This document shows, piece after piece, positions 17,510-26,500 of a stretch of DNA of 64,000 nucleotides. The position numbers and the translations under genes are program-made. The notes beneath the pieces were generated by a model. It made no database searches, was not told the origin of the DNA, and saw only the letters and a list, made by a program, of their open reading frames with translations. The number at the start of each line of letters is the position of its first letter. Position 1 is the stretch's first letter. The DNA comes from Streptomyces sp. NBC_00370 (lineage in GTDB: Bacteria > Actinomycetota > Actinomycetes > Streptomycetales > Streptomycetaceae), in the NCBI RefSeq assembly GCF_036084755.1, contig NZ_CP107968.1, forward strand, positions 3,751,501-3,815,500, read 5' to 3'.

Positions 17510-17797
17510 GTGACTGCTACTCCTGCACCCCGCACCGCGGACGAAGCCGCTCCCGGCGACGGCCTGGTCCGTATCGGCGCGATCGTCTTCATCGTCGGCG
17601 CCGTCGCCACGCTGGTGACCGTCGCGCCGCTGTTCCTCGGCACGCGTCCGTTTCCTTCGGTGGCCTACGCGATCTGCATGCTGATGGCGGTCGGGTTCGT
17701 CATCGCCGCCGTCGGCATACTGCGCACGATCGGCGCGCAGCGCCGTCAGGCGAAGTCGGCCGCGGCCGCGTCGCGCGCGGGGCGCTCGGCCGCGTAA
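17510..17797 (+). CDS. Small two-helix membrane protein
   Basis: A 95-residue protein with two hydrophobic helices, about residues 20-42 (LVRIGAIVFIVGAVATLVTVAPLFL) and 50-73 (VAYAICMLMAVGFVIAAVGILRTIG). A basic, Ala-rich C-terminal tail (RRQAKSAAAASRAGRSAA) would face the cytoplasm. Similar genes recur next to the HAD phosphatase gene in Streptomyces. The start is a GTG at 17510 with a weak ribosome-binding site. Its last 52 bp overlap the 3' end of the convergent HAD gene. Function unknown. Confidence 0.7.
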   Translation: MTATPAPRTADEAAPGDGLVRIGAIVFIVGAVATLVTVAPLFLGTRPFPSVAYAICMLMAVGFVIAAVGILRTIGAQRRQAKSAAAASRAGRSAA

Positions 17798-18420
17798 CCG
17801 CGCAGCCAGTTGGGGAAGGCCGTCAGGTCACGCAGGATCACCTCGGCGCCGGCGGCGCGCAGCTCCTGCTCGTCGCAGGGCCCTGTCGGTACGCCGACGG
17901 AGAGCGCGCCGGCCGCGCGGGCGCCGCGTACGTCACCGGTGTGGTCGCCGACGTACACCGTCGCGCCGTACTCGCGGAGCGCTTCCGCTTTCGCCTCGGC
18001 CCACAGCCAACCGACCACGGCGTCGGGTTCGATGCCGAGGTGGGAGAGGTGGAGTTCGGCGTTCGGCTCGTGCTTGGCCGTCACGACGATCGCCCGGCCG
18101 CCGAGTTCCTGGACGGCGGCGACGGCGGCGCGGGCGCCGGGCATCGCGAGGGTCGGGGTGATCGCGAATGTGGGATAGATCTCCCGGTAACGGTCACCCA
18201 TCTCCTCTATCCGGTCCTCCGGGAACCACTGCGCCAACTCCTCGTCGAGCGGCGGACCGAGCCGCGTCACGGCGAGGTCCGCGTCGATGAAGACGCCGGT
18301 CTCGGCGGAAAGTGCCTGGTAGGCGGCGTGGATGCCGGGTCGCGAGTCGATGAGCGTCATATCGAGGTCGAAACCGACAGTGGGTCCTTGCCGCGCCGTG
18401 AGGGATGCCATGAGACCCAT
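17746..18420 (-). CDS. HAD-superfamily hydrolase (phosphoglycolate phosphatase-like)
   Basis: A 224-residue HAD phosphatase. Motif I is FDLDMTLIDS near residue 17 (the usual second Asp is kept), motif II is IVVTAKHE, and motif IV is VYVGDHTGDVRGARAAG. A helical cap lies between motifs I and II. The substrate is likely a small phosphorylated metabolite; phosphoglycolate is the default guess for this subgroup. I give the ATG at 18420 (MGLMASLT); the ATG at 18411 is equally possible, as neither has a strong ribosome-binding site. It is divergent from the iron ABC operon and its 3' end overlaps the small membrane protein gene. Confidence 0.85.
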   Translation of the reverse strand: MGLMASLTARQGPTVGFDLDMTLIDSRPGIHAAYQALSAETGVFIDADLAVTRLGPPLDEELAQWFPEDRIEEMGDRYREIYPTFAITPTLAMPGARAAVAAVQELGGRAIVVTAKHEPNAELHLSHLGIEPDAVVGWLWAEAKAEALREYGATVYVGDHTGDVRGARAAGALSVGVPTGPCDEQELRAAGAEVILRDLTAFPNWLRGYAAERPARDAAAADFA

Positions 18421-18451
18421 TGTGCCCAGGTCGGCGGCCGGATCCGGCTGG

Positions 18452-18471
18452 CTAGACTTAGCCAAGCCTAA
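18452..18471 (+). promoter_or_regulatory. Iron box, DmdR/IdeR-like
   Basis: The core TTAGCCAAGCCTAA lies 58-71 bases before the first permease gene. Aligned to the actinobacterial iron-box consensus TTAGGTTAGGCTAACCTAA over 19 positions, 12 match, including the AGCC/CCTAA half. The downstream genes encode siderophore-type transport, so control by the iron repressor DmdR1 is a reasonable inference. Confidence 0.6.
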
Positions 18472-18528
18472 CCATCCCGGGGACACGTCTTCGCTGTCTC
18501 CGCCCGCTGATCTTGTTGATTGGTCCTG

Positions 18529-19611
18529 ATGCCAGCCGCCGCCCCGACGAGCCCGAGTGCCACCCCGAACACCGGTCGAAGGACCCAGGACGAAGGCGCT
18601 CCCGGTGCCCGGCGGGCCGTGCTCGCCCGCCGGGCCGGCTGGACCGCGGCGGCGGTCGTCGCCCTGCTGCTCGCGGTGCTGCTGAGCCTCGGCGTCGGGG
18701 CGCGGGCCGTCGGCCCGTCCGCCGTGTTCGACGCGCTGCTGCACGGCGGGCACAGCGACGACGCCGAAGTCGTCCGCCAACTCCGGGTGCCCCGCACCCT
18801 GCTGGGGCTGATGGTCGGTGCGGCGCTGGCGCTGGCGGGCACCGCCTTGCAGGGCATCACCCGTAACCCGATCGCCGACCCGGGCATCCTCGGCATCAGC
18901 CAGGGCTCGTCGGTGGGGGTGGTGCTGGCCATCTCGGTGGCCGGTGTGCACACCCTGTCCGGTTATGTGTGGTTCGCCTTCGCGGGCGCGGCCGTCGCTT
19001 CGGTGGTGGTGTACGCCATCGCTTCGAGCGGCCGGGGCGGTGCGACGCCGGTGAAGCTGGCGCTGGGCGGCGCGGCCGTCAACGCGCTGCTGGTGTCGGT
19101 GACTCAGGGCGTACTGACCACGAACGCGGCGACGCTCGACGAGTTCCGCTTCTGGCAGGTGGGGTCCGTGGCGGGGCGCGATGCCGGAGTCGCGGGCCAG
19201 GTCTGGCCGTTCCTGCTGATCGGCGCGGTGCTGGTGGTGTCGGTCGCGCGCGGGCTGGACGCGCTGGCGCTGGGCGACGACGTCGCGAAGGGGCTCGGCC
19301 AGAACGTCGCCACCGTACGGATCGTGGGCGGCGTCGGTGCGACGCTGCTCACCGGCGCCGGGGTCGCTGCCGCCGGGCCCATCGCGTTCGTCGGCCTCGC
19401 CGTACCGCACATCGCGCGGGCCATCGTCGGCAGCGACCACCGGTGGGTGCTGCCGATGGCGGCGCTCGTCGGTCCGGTGATGCTGCTCGTGTCGGACGTG
19501 ATCGGCCGGATCGTCTTCCCGCCGAGCGAGGTCCCCGCAGGGGTGATGACGGCGCTGATCGGCGTCCCGTTCCTGGTCTTTCTCGTCCGCAGGAAGGCGG
19601 TACCGGCATGA
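18529..19611 (+). CDS. Iron-siderophore ABC transporter permease (FecCD family), subunit 1
   Basis: A 360-residue inner-membrane permease of the FecCD/BtuC family with about nine to ten helices after a cytoplasmic N-terminus of about 40 residues. The signature RVPRTLLGLMVGAALALAGTALQGITRNPIADPGILGISQG spans roughly residues 85-127, and GPIAFVGLAVPHIAR holds the loop that contacts the ATPase. The ATG at 18529 is used; an in-frame TTG at 18520 is possible. It overlaps the second permease by 4 bp, so the three genes are one operon. The iron-box-like site upstream suggests induction on iron starvation. Confidence 0.9.
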   Translation: MPAAAPTSPSATPNTGRRTQDEGAPGARRAVLARRAGWTAAAVVALLLAVLLSLGVGARAVGPSAVFDALLHGGHSDDAEVVRQLRVPRTLLGLMVGAALALAGTALQGITRNPIADPGILGISQGSSVGVVLAISVAGVHTLSGYVWFAFAGAAVASVVVYAIASSGRGGATPVKLALGGAAVNALLVSVTQGVLTTNAATLDEFRFWQVGSVAGRDAGVAGQVWPFLLIGAVLVVSVARGLDALALGDDVAKGLGQNVATVRIVGGVGATLLTGAGVAAAGPIAFVGLAVPHIARAIVGSDHRWVLPMAALVGPVMLLVSDVIGRIVFPPSEVPAGVMTALIGVPFLVFLVRRKAVPA

Positions 19612-20669
19612 CGGCGCCTGTGGCTGTCCCGGTACGGCCCGCCGGTTACGCGCGGGTGCGGGCGGGGCGCGGCTCGTTCCTGCTGCACCGGCGGGCGGCA
19701 GCGGTGGCCGGCGTGCTGGCGGTGCTGCTGGCCGCCGTGTGCGTCGCGTATCTGTGCGTGGGCGAGAGCTTCGTGGCGCCCGGCGAGGTGCTGAAGGTCG
19801 TCTTCGGCCGGCCGTCCCCCGACCAACTGGTCGTCGGCACGCTGCGGTTGCCCCGGATGGTGCTGGGGCTGCTGGTCGGGGTGGCCTTCGGGATCGCGGG
19901 CGCGCTGATCCAGACCGTCGCCCGCAATCCGCTCGCGAGCCCCGACATCATCGGCATCAGCCAGGGCGCTGGCGCGGTGACGGTCGGCGCGATGACGTTC
20001 GGCGTCACCTCATACACGGCGCTCCCGTACCTGTCGGTCGGCGGCGGACTGCTGGCAGCGGCGCTGGTGTACGCCTTCGCGTGGCGCGGCGGGCTGCACG
20101 CGACGCGCTTCGTGCTCATCGGCATCGGCTTCGCCATCGCGCTGCGGTCCGTCACGACCCTGTTCATGACGAAGGGCGACGTGCTGGTCGCCCAGCAGGC
20201 CCAGGTGTGGATGACGGGCTCGCTCAACGGCCGTGGCTACGACGAGGCGGCGCCGCTCGCACTCGTCCTGCTGGTGCTGACGCCCGCCGTGCTGTGGGCG
20301 GCGTACGCGCAGCGCACGGTCTCCATGGACGACGACACGGCGCTGGCGCTGGGCGTACGGCTCGGCCGGGTCCGGCTCGGCCTCGTCGTCCTGGGCGTGA
20401 TCCTGGCGTCGGTCGCGACGGGCGCGGCCGGTCCCGTCGACTTCGTGGCGCTGCTGGCGCCACAGATCGCGCGGCGGATGACCCGTACCGCGCAGATCCC
20501 GCTGCTGTCGTCGGCGCTGATGGGCGCGTTCGTCGTCGTGTTCGCCGATCTGCTGGCGCGGGTGGTGCTGGCGCCGACGGAGCTGCCGGTGGGCGTCCTG
20601 ACGGCGGCGGTGGGCGCGCCGTACCTGATCTGGCTCATCATTCGCAGCCGTACCGCAGGAGGAAAGTGA
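19608..20669 (+). CDS. Iron-siderophore ABC transporter permease (FecCD family), subunit 2
   Basis: A 353-residue partner permease, FepG-like. It carries the same landmarks: LRLPRMVLGLLVGVAFGIAGALIQTVARNPLASPDIIGISQGAGA near residues 78-122 and AGPVDFVALLAPQIARRM in the ATPase-contact region. It should form the membrane heterodimer with the preceding permease. Its ATG at 19608 overlaps the previous stop (ATGA), and its own stop overlaps the start of the ATPase gene by one base, giving tight coupling of all three genes. Confidence 0.9.
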   Translation: MTAPVAVPVRPAGYARVRAGRGSFLLHRRAAAVAGVLAVLLAAVCVAYLCVGESFVAPGEVLKVVFGRPSPDQLVVGTLRLPRMVLGLLVGVAFGIAGALIQTVARNPLASPDIIGISQGAGAVTVGAMTFGVTSYTALPYLSVGGGLLAAALVYAFAWRGGLHATRFVLIGIGFAIALRSVTTLFMTKGDVLVAQQAQVWMTGSLNGRGYDEAAPLALVLLVLTPAVLWAAYAQRTVSMDDDTALALGVRLGRVRLGLVVLGVILASVATGAAGPVDFVALLAPQIARRMTRTAQIPLLSSALMGAFVVVFADLLARVVLAPTELPVGVLTAAVGAPYLIWLIIRSRTAGGK

Positions 20670-21508
20670 TGAGCAGGCTCACGGCCCGCGATCTGACGCT
20701 CGCCTACGACGACCGCACGGTGGTCCACGACCTCGATCTGGCCGTCCCCGACGGCCGGGTGACGGTGATCGTCGGCCCGAACGCCTGCGGCAAGTCCACG
20801 ACGCTGCGGGCGCTGGGGCGGCTGCTGAAGCCGCGCCGGGGCGCGGTGCTGCTGGACGGCGCGGAGCTGGCGAAGATACCGACGAAGAAGATCGCCCGGG
20901 CGATCGGTCTGCTGCCGCAGTCCCCCGCAGCCCCGGAGGCGATCACCGTCGCCGACCTGGTCTCACGGGGCCGCCAGCCGCACCAGAGCTGGTGGCAGCA
21001 GTGGTCGGACGAGGACGAACGCGCCGTCACGGAGGCGATGCGCCGCACGGACGTGACGGCGCTCGCCGACCGCCCGGTGGACGAACTGTCCGGCGGCCAG
21101 CGGCAGCGCGTCTGGATCGCGATGGCCCTGGCCCAGGAGACGGACCTGCTGCTGCTGGACGAGCCGACGACGTTCCTGGACATCGCCCATCAGGTGGAAG
21201 TCCTGGACCTGGTCCGGCGCCTCAACCACGACCAGGGCCGCACGGTCGTCATCGTCCTCCACGACCTCAACCAGGCAGCCCGCTACGCGGACCACCTGGT
21301 GGCGATGAAAGAGGGCCACGTGGTGGCGGAGGGCCCACCGTCGGAGGTGGTGACGGCGGCCCTGGTACGCGAGGTCTTCGGCCTGGAGTCGGTGGTCATC
21401 CCCTGCCCGGTGACCGGCGCGCCGCTGGTGGTCCCGGGAGAGCCGTACCGCCCGGAGGGCGGGGAGGGCTCGGAGGTGCCGGAGGCCACGGAGCCGGCGA
21501 AGGGATAG
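20669..21508 (+). CDS. Iron-siderophore ABC transporter ATP-binding protein
   Basis: A 279-residue ATPase of the FepC/FecE type that powers the two permeases. Walker A is GPNACGKST (about residues 33-41), with Ala where Gly is commoner. The Q-loop lies in LLPQSP, the ABC signature is LSGGQRQRVW, Walker B is LLLLDEPTTFLD, and the switch His is VLHDLNQAARYAD. AGGAGGAAAG precedes the ATG. No substrate-binding lipoprotein gene follows; the next 332 bp are non-coding, so the binding protein must be encoded elsewhere. Confidence 0.92.
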   Translation: MSRLTARDLTLAYDDRTVVHDLDLAVPDGRVTVIVGPNACGKSTTLRALGRLLKPRRGAVLLDGAELAKIPTKKIARAIGLLPQSPAAPEAITVADLVSRGRQPHQSWWQQWSDEDERAVTEAMRRTDVTALADRPVDELSGGQRQRVWIAMALAQETDLLLLDEPTTFLDIAHQVEVLDLVRRLNHDQGRTVVIVLHDLNQAARYADHLVAMKEGHVVAEGPPSEVVTAALVREVFGLESVVIPCPVTGAPLVVPGEPYRPEGGEGSEVPEATEPAKG

Positions 21509-21840
21509 GCGCGTGCCCCTTGGCGGGGGCGCGGGCCCGTGCGGCTGTGCGTCAGCGCCCGGAGGGCGGGCCGCTCGCCGGGCCGCGAAGGGGCAGACGG
21601 GGTGCGGGCCGAGGGCTGCCGACCCCGGGGCGGCCGTAGCGCGCCACCGGCACGGCTGTGCGCGGGTGCCGGCTCCCGGACCGTGCCAACGGGCCCTGGT
21701 CGGGCCCGTGTCAGGACCGCCGTCCGGCCGATCAGAGCAACGCGCACGCGTACCGGGCCGGCATCTCGCCGTCCCTGCGACGGGCGCACCCGTGGCGTCC
21801 GAGGCGGGCGCGGCGCGAAGGTTCGCGGCTGCGGAAACCG
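21509..21840. other. 332-bp gap, no gene seen
   Basis: The gap lies between convergent genes: the ABC ATPase and the membrane protein at 21841. It is rich in GC palindromic words (for example GGGCCC, CGGGCCCG, GGCCGG) and contains short inverted repeats such as GGGCCCTGGTCGGGCCC near 21690, which may act as bidirectional terminators. I found no gene, transposon end or RNA. Confidence 0.4.
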
Positions 21841-22911
21841 TCAGCCGCGGCGCCTCGCTCGCCAGACCAGGTACAGGGCCGAGGCCACGGCCGCCGTGCG
21901 GACCACTACCGGCCAGAGGCCTGACAGGGCTTCGCCCATGCCGCCCTGCGGGATGGGGTTGCCCCAGCGGCCCGCCGTTTCGCCCCAGAGCCAGACCAGG
22001 CCGCCCGCCGCCGCCACGCCCGGGAGGCCGAAGACCGCCCATTTCGCTTCCGCGCGGGACAGCGTTCGTGAGGCGTAGGCGAGGAGCCAGCCACCGCCCA
22101 GGGCCAGCCAGGAGCCCAGGAACGCACCGGCCACCAGCAGGGCCGCCGCCAGCAGCAGGAGCGGGTTCGACAGGCCGGCTCGGGCCTTCTCCGGTTTGCC
22201 CTCCGCGCCGCGGCGGCGGCGCAGACGCAGCCGGCGGACGACGAGCGGCGGCGGGGCCGCTTCCACCGGGCCGGTGTCTTCGTCCGCTTCGTCGGACTCC
22301 GCCGCGCCCGGCGGTTTCCGGGGCCGCATCGGCGGCTTGAGGAGTTCGGGGATCTCGACCCCGCCCACGAACCCCGGCACGTCCGTGCCCGCGCCCATCG
22401 AGCCCAGGCCGCCCAGCGGACCCGGTTCGACCCGCCACCAGTCGGGGGCCGCGCCGGTCGGGCCCATCTCGTCCATGCCCGCCAGATGCGGCGGCGCCCC
22501 TTCCGGGGCCGGCGGCGGGGAGTCCGACTTCTGGCGCGGGATGTCGGCCCGGCGCCCGCGCCCCGGCGCGCGGCCCCAGCGGGTGCGCTGCTCGGGGACG
22601 GCGGGCGCGGGCGGTTCGGGGGGCGGTGAGTACGTGACGGCGCCGCCGTCACCCGCTCCGGTCGCCGCGCGCACCACCTCGTCCGGCTCACCGAGGCGGC
22701 CCAGGATGCGGCGCACGGACGCGGGGTTGTCGCTGCCGAACTTGCCGCGCTGCCGGTCGATCTCGTTACGCAGGGTCGAGACCAGTCTCATCCGGGTCCC
22801 GGAAGGCAGCTGCTGTTGCTGGGCCACATCCCCGACGCGGCTCAGATAGTCGTAGACGAGCTGATCGCTCTCGATCCCCACACAGCCCTCCGCACAGACC
22901 ACTTCACACAT
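21841..22911 (-). CDS. Conserved membrane protein, helical N-terminus plus C-terminal helices
   Basis: A 356-residue protein conserved in Streptomyces. The N-terminus (EVVCAEGCVGIESDQLVYDYLSRVGDVAQQQQLPSGTRMRLVSTLRNEIDRQRG ... VRRILGRLGEPDEVV) resembles the short helical module found before membrane domains in DUF1700/HAAS-type proteins. A long Pro/Gly/Arg-rich linker follows (about residues 85-240). Three or four transmembrane helices then run from about residue 265 to 350. I prefer the ATG at 22911 (MCEVVCAEG) over the ATG at 22941. Function unknown; the linker suggests a cytoplasmic platform tethered to the membrane. Confidence 0.7.
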   Translation of the reverse strand: MCEVVCAEGCVGIESDQLVYDYLSRVGDVAQQQQLPSGTRMRLVSTLRNEIDRQRGKFGSDNPASVRRILGRLGEPDEVVRAATGAGDGGAVTYSPPPEPPAPAVPEQRTRWGRAPGRGRRADIPRQKSDSPPPAPEGAPPHLAGMDEMGPTGAAPDWWRVEPGPLGGLGSMGAGTDVPGFVGGVEIPELLKPPMRPRKPPGAAESDEADEDTGPVEAAPPPLVVRRLRLRRRRGAEGKPEKARAGLSNPLLLLAAALLVAGAFLGSWLALGGGWLLAYASRTLSRAEAKWAVFGLPGVAAAGGLVWLWGETAGRWGNPIPQGGMGEALSGLWPVVVRTAAVASALYLVWRARRRG

Positions 22912-23067
22912 GACGTCCGCTCGCGATGGTGTCGGAGTCATCCCCGTACGTCCAGCCCGTGACGGCCGGTACGGGCCCCTCGCGCGACGGCGGCGCGCGG
23001 GCCGGGACCCGCCGAGGGGCTACCTTGGGGCGGATGGGGAACCAGCGAGCCCGAACAGGAGGCGCAC

Positions 23068-25578
23068 GTGTCACAAGGAACCGGCGGTACGCCACCGCGC
23101 ACGCTCGCGGAGGCCCTGCGCGGCCGGGGGGACGAGTCACTCACCGCCCTGCTGCGCGCGCGGCCCGACCTGCTGTCGCCCGTGCCGAACGACATCTCGC
23201 AGCTCGCGACCCGGGCCGGCACCCGCGCCTCCGTCGTACGCGCGCTGGAGCGGCTCGACCGGTTCACGCTGCAGACCGCCGAGGCGCTCGCCGTCGCCCC
23301 CGAGCCCGCCGAGTACGACACGCTGCGCGCGCTGCTCACCGGCGACGAGGGTGACGAGCGGATCGCGCAGGGCGTCGCCACCGCCGTGGCGACCCTCCGC
23401 GACCAGGCGCTGATCTGGGGCGACGACGACCGGCTGCGGCTGGTCCGCACCGCACGGGAGATCCTGGCCCCCTCCCCCACCCACCCCTCGCCGACCGGGC
23501 TCGGCCCGACCGTCGCCGAGGCCACGGTCGGCATGTCGCCGACGCGGCTGCAGGAGATCCTGACCGCCGCGTGGCTGCCGAGCACGCACGACCCGGTCTC
23601 GGCCGTCGCCTCCCTCACCGAGCTGTTCACGGACCGCACGCGAATGGCGGCCCTGCTGGACACCGCGCCGATGGAGGCCCTGTCGGTGCTGGACCGGCTG
23701 GTGTGGGGCCCGCCGTACGGCGAGGTCACCTCCAGCCCCACGCCGCCCGTGCAGTGGCTGCGCGACCGTGGCCTGCTGCTGCCCGCGTCGACCCGCACGG
23801 TCGTGCTGCCGCGCGAGGTCGCGCTGCATCTGCGCGCGGGCCGCGCGCACCGCGTGGTCGAGCCGGCCGCGCCCGCCGTCGCCGCCCGCGCCGAATACCG
23901 TCCACAGGTTGTGGACAGCGCGGCGGCGGCCCAGGCGTTCACCGCGCTCGGCACCATCGAGGAGCTGGCGAAGGACTGGAACGAGGGCGGCCCGAACGTG
24001 CTGCGGGCCGGCGGCCTGTCCGTACGCGACCTCAAGCGCACGGCGACAGCCCTCGGCGTCACCGAGACCCTGGCGGCCTTCTGGGTCGAACTGGCCTTCG
24101 CCGCAGGGCTGCTGGCGGCGGACGGCGAGTCCGACGAGCGGTACGCACCGACCCCCGCGTACGACGACTGGCAGGAACTGCCCGACCCCGAGAAGTGGGC
24201 ACGTCTCGTCACCGCCTGGCTGACGGCGACCCGCACGCCCGGTCTCGTCGGCACCCAGGACACCAAGGGCCGCACCCTCGCCGCGCTCGGCCCCGACCTC
24301 GACCGCGGTCCGGCTCCCGAAGTACGGCAGCGGGTGCTGCACCTGCTCGCCACCCTGCCCGAGGACTCGGCCGCCGACCCGGAGTCGCTGCTGGAGCGGC
24401 TGCGCTGGGAGCGCCCGCTGCGCACCGCCGCAGCGGCGGGCCGGCCCGAGGACCTGCGGTCCAGGCTGGCCGCCTGGACCCTCGGCGACGCCGAACTGCT
24501 GGGCGTCACCGGGCGCGGAGCGCTGTCGTCACAGGGCCGCGCGCTGCTGACACCCCCCGGCGCCGCGTCCGGCACCGCATCCGCCGCCGACCCCGGCGCC
24601 CCCGCCCTCACCCTCACCGACGCCGAACTCTCCGCCGCCACCCAGCGCGCCGCCCACGCGCTCGCCCCGCTCCTTCCTGAACCCCTCGACCACGTCCTCC
24701 TCCAGGCCGACCTCACCGCCGTCGCCCCCGGCCCGCTGCTGCGCCCCCTGGCCGAACTCCTCTCCGTCGCCGCCGAGATCGAGTCGAAGGGCGGCGCGAC
24801 CGTCTACCGGTTCACACCCGGATCCGTACGGCGCGCACTCGACGCCGGACAGACCGCCTCCGACCTGCACGAATTCCTCAAGACGCACAGCCGTACGCCC
24901 GTACCGCAGCCGCTCTCCTATCTCATCGACGATGTGGCCCGCAGACACGGCCACCTGCGGGTCGGCGCCGCGTCCGCGTACGTACGCTGCGACGACGACG
25001 CGCTGCTCGGCGAAATCCTCGCCGACAAGCGGTCGCAGGGACTGCGGCTGCGGCGCATCGCCCCGACGGTGCTGGCCGCGCAGGCCGACCCGACGACGCT
25101 GCTCGAAGGCCTCCGGTCGATGGGCCTCGCGCCCGCCGCCGAGTCCGCCGAGGGCGACGTACTGATCACCCGGGCCTTCGCCCACCGCACCCCGGCCCGC
25201 ACCGCCCCCGCCCCGGTCCCCGACGGCCCACGCGCCCCCGAACCCGTCCTGCTGGGCGCTGCGGTGAAGGCGATCAGGGCCGGCGACCTGGCGGCGACGG
25301 CCGTCCGTAAACCGGGCTCGGAACCGGTGGCCACCGGCGACCTGCCCCGGACGAACGCGGCCGAGACCCTGGCCACCGTCCAGGCGGCGGCGATGACCGG
25401 CGCGACCATCTGGATCGGCTACGTCAACGTGGACGGCGCGGCCAGCCAGCGCGTCATCGCCCCGGTACGGGTCGAGGGCGGTTTCGTCACCGCGTACGAC
25501 CACACGGCGGACGTCGTACGAACCTTCCCCCTGCACCGCATCACAGGAGTAGCCGAACTGGCCGACGACCCGGCCTGA
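23068..25578 (+). CDS. Helicase-associated domain protein (XPB-linked)
   Basis: An 836-residue actinobacterial protein usually annotated as helicase C-terminal or helicase-associated. It lacks Walker A and DExH motifs, so it is not itself a helicase. The N-terminus has winged-helix-like segments (LEALRGRGDESL ... ATRAGTRASVVRALERLDRFTLQTAEALAV). The C-terminal 300 residues (LSYLIDDVARRHGHLRVGAASAYVRCDDDALLGEIL ... LRLRRIAPTVLAAQ) resemble the helicase-associated region, and the end (MTGATIWIGYVNVDGAASQRVIAPVRVEGGFVTAYD) resembles a WYL/Sm-like fold. The GTG at 23068 has AGGAGG seven bases upstream. The XPB gene lies 1 kb downstream, across VanZ, and the two probably act together in DNA repair. 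Confidence 0.8.
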   Translation: MSQGTGGTPPRTLAEALRGRGDESLTALLRARPDLLSPVPNDISQLATRAGTRASVVRALERLDRFTLQTAEALAVAPEPAEYDTLRALLTGDEGDERIAQGVATAVATLRDQALIWGDDDRLRLVRTAREILAPSPTHPSPTGLGPTVAEATVGMSPTRLQEILTAAWLPSTHDPVSAVASLTELFTDRTRMAALLDTAPMEALSVLDRLVWGPPYGEVTSSPTPPVQWLRDRGLLLPASTRTVVLPREVALHLRAGRAHRVVEPAAPAVAARAEYRPQVVDSAAAAQAFTALGTIEELAKDWNEGGPNVLRAGGLSVRDLKRTATALGVTETLAAFWVELAFAAGLLAADGESDERYAPTPAYDDWQELPDPEKWARLVTAWLTATRTPGLVGTQDTKGRTLAALGPDLDRGPAPEVRQRVLHLLATLPEDSAADPESLLERLRWERPLRTAAAAGRPEDLRSRLAAWTLGDAELLGVTGRGALSSQGRALLTPPGAASGTASAADPGAPALTLTDAELSAATQRAAHALAPLLPEPLDHVLLQADLTAVAPGPLLRPLAELLSVAAEIESKGGATVYRFTPGSVRRALDAGQTASDLHEFLKTHSRTPVPQPLSYLIDDVARRHGHLRVGAASAYVRCDDDALLGEILADKRSQGLRLRRIAPTVLAAQADPTTLLEGLRSMGLAPAAESAEGDVLITRAFAHRTPARTAPAPVPDGPRAPEPVLLGAAVKAIRAGDLAATAVRKPGSEPVATGDLPRTNAAETLATVQAAAMTGATIWIGYVNVDGAASQRVIAPVRVEGGFVTAYDHTADVVRTFPLHRITGVAELADDPA

Positions 25579-25591
25579 CGAACTCGCGACG

Positions 25592-25650
25592 GACATGAAG
25601 GAAGCCGCGGTGCGATCCGTCCTGGATCGCACCGCGGCTTCGCTCATGTC
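25592..25650. terminator. Strong bidirectional terminator hairpin
   Basis: Arms 25601-25618 and 25624-25641 form a perfect 18-bp stem with a 5-base loop. A further GACATGA/TCATGTC pairing lies outside, after a two-base mismatch. It starts 14 bp after the stop of the helicase-associated gene and lies 44 bp past the stop of the convergent VanZ gene, so it can serve both. Confidence 0.9.
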
Positions 25651-25693
25651 CCTATGCGTACCAGCGACCACTGACAACGGGCGTTCGCCCAGG

Positions 25694-26500
25694 TCAACGC
25701 CTGGATCGTGCCAAACGGTTGATCCGTTCGCTCCACGAGGGGGCCTCGACCTTGGCGGATGTCGCCTTGGGGGTGAGTTTGGGCTTGGCGGTCTTCGGCT
25801 TCGTGAGCGTCTTCGTACTCGCCTTCGTCGTGCCCGCCTTCGTCGTCGGCTTCGACTTCGGCCGCAGCCTGGAGGCCGGCCCGCGCTCCGTCTTCGTGTC
25901 CACCGTCGTCTTCGGCTCGGAACGCTCGGAACGCTCCGAACGGGCCGACCGCTTCGTCCGCTCCGACCGCTTCTGCGAATCCCTCTCCACCGGCGCCACA
26001 CCCAGCGAGTGGTACTTGCGGCCGATACGGCGGCCCAGCAGCAGGTACCCGATCAGCGCACCGCTCGTGTTCATGATCACGTCGTCCACGTCGAAGGCGC
26101 GGCCCTCGACGATCGAGCCCTGCGCCAGCTCCACCAGCACCATGACCACGGCCGTCAGCAGCACGACCCGGATCATCCGCAGCCTGCGCGGCACGAGCAC
26201 CGGAAGGATCAGCCCGAAGGGCACCCCCATCACGATGTTGCCGCCTATCTGCTTGCAGGCGGCCAGGAAGGTGTAGTCCTCCAGGTATTGCCGCAGCGAG
26301 CGGCCCGGGTGCAGGTTCGATCCGGCGATCTGCGCGGAGGCGGGCGAGGGGGTCAGCGTCAGCTCCGCCAGGACGACGGAGAAGGCGACCAGCGCGACGA
26401 AGGCCACCACAAGTATCAGCACTCTTAAGGCGGTTCGGCGCCATGGATTTCTGGCCGGGGCGGCGACTCCGGACGTGGCCCGTTCCGTTTCAGCGGTCAT
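25694..26500 (-). CDS. VanZ-family membrane protein with long basic tail
   Basis: A 268-residue membrane protein. Four to five helices cover about residues 22-160, with VanZ landmarks NIVMGVPFGLILPVL and VVMVLVELAQGSIVEGRAFDVDDVIMNTSGALIGY (the D-V-x-D-x-x-x-N pattern). VanZ proteins give low-level teicoplanin resistance in enterococci, but most actinobacterial members have unknown roles. The last 100 residues are unusual: repeated Ser-Glu-Arg units (SERSERSE) and then a Lys/Thr/Pro/Ala-rich stretch like a histone tail. The ATG at 26500 is used. It is divergent from XPB. Confidence 0.85.
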   Translation of the reverse strand: MTAETERATSGVAAPARNPWRRTALRVLILVVAFVALVAFSVVLAELTLTPSPASAQIAGSNLHPGRSLRQYLEDYTFLAACKQIGGNIVMGVPFGLILPVLVPRRLRMIRVVLLTAVVMVLVELAQGSIVEGRAFDVDDVIMNTSGALIGYLLLGRRIGRKYHSLGVAPVERDSQKRSERTKRSARSERSERSEPKTTVDTKTERGPASRLRPKSKPTTKAGTTKASTKTLTKPKTAKPKLTPKATSAKVEAPSWSERINRLARSRR

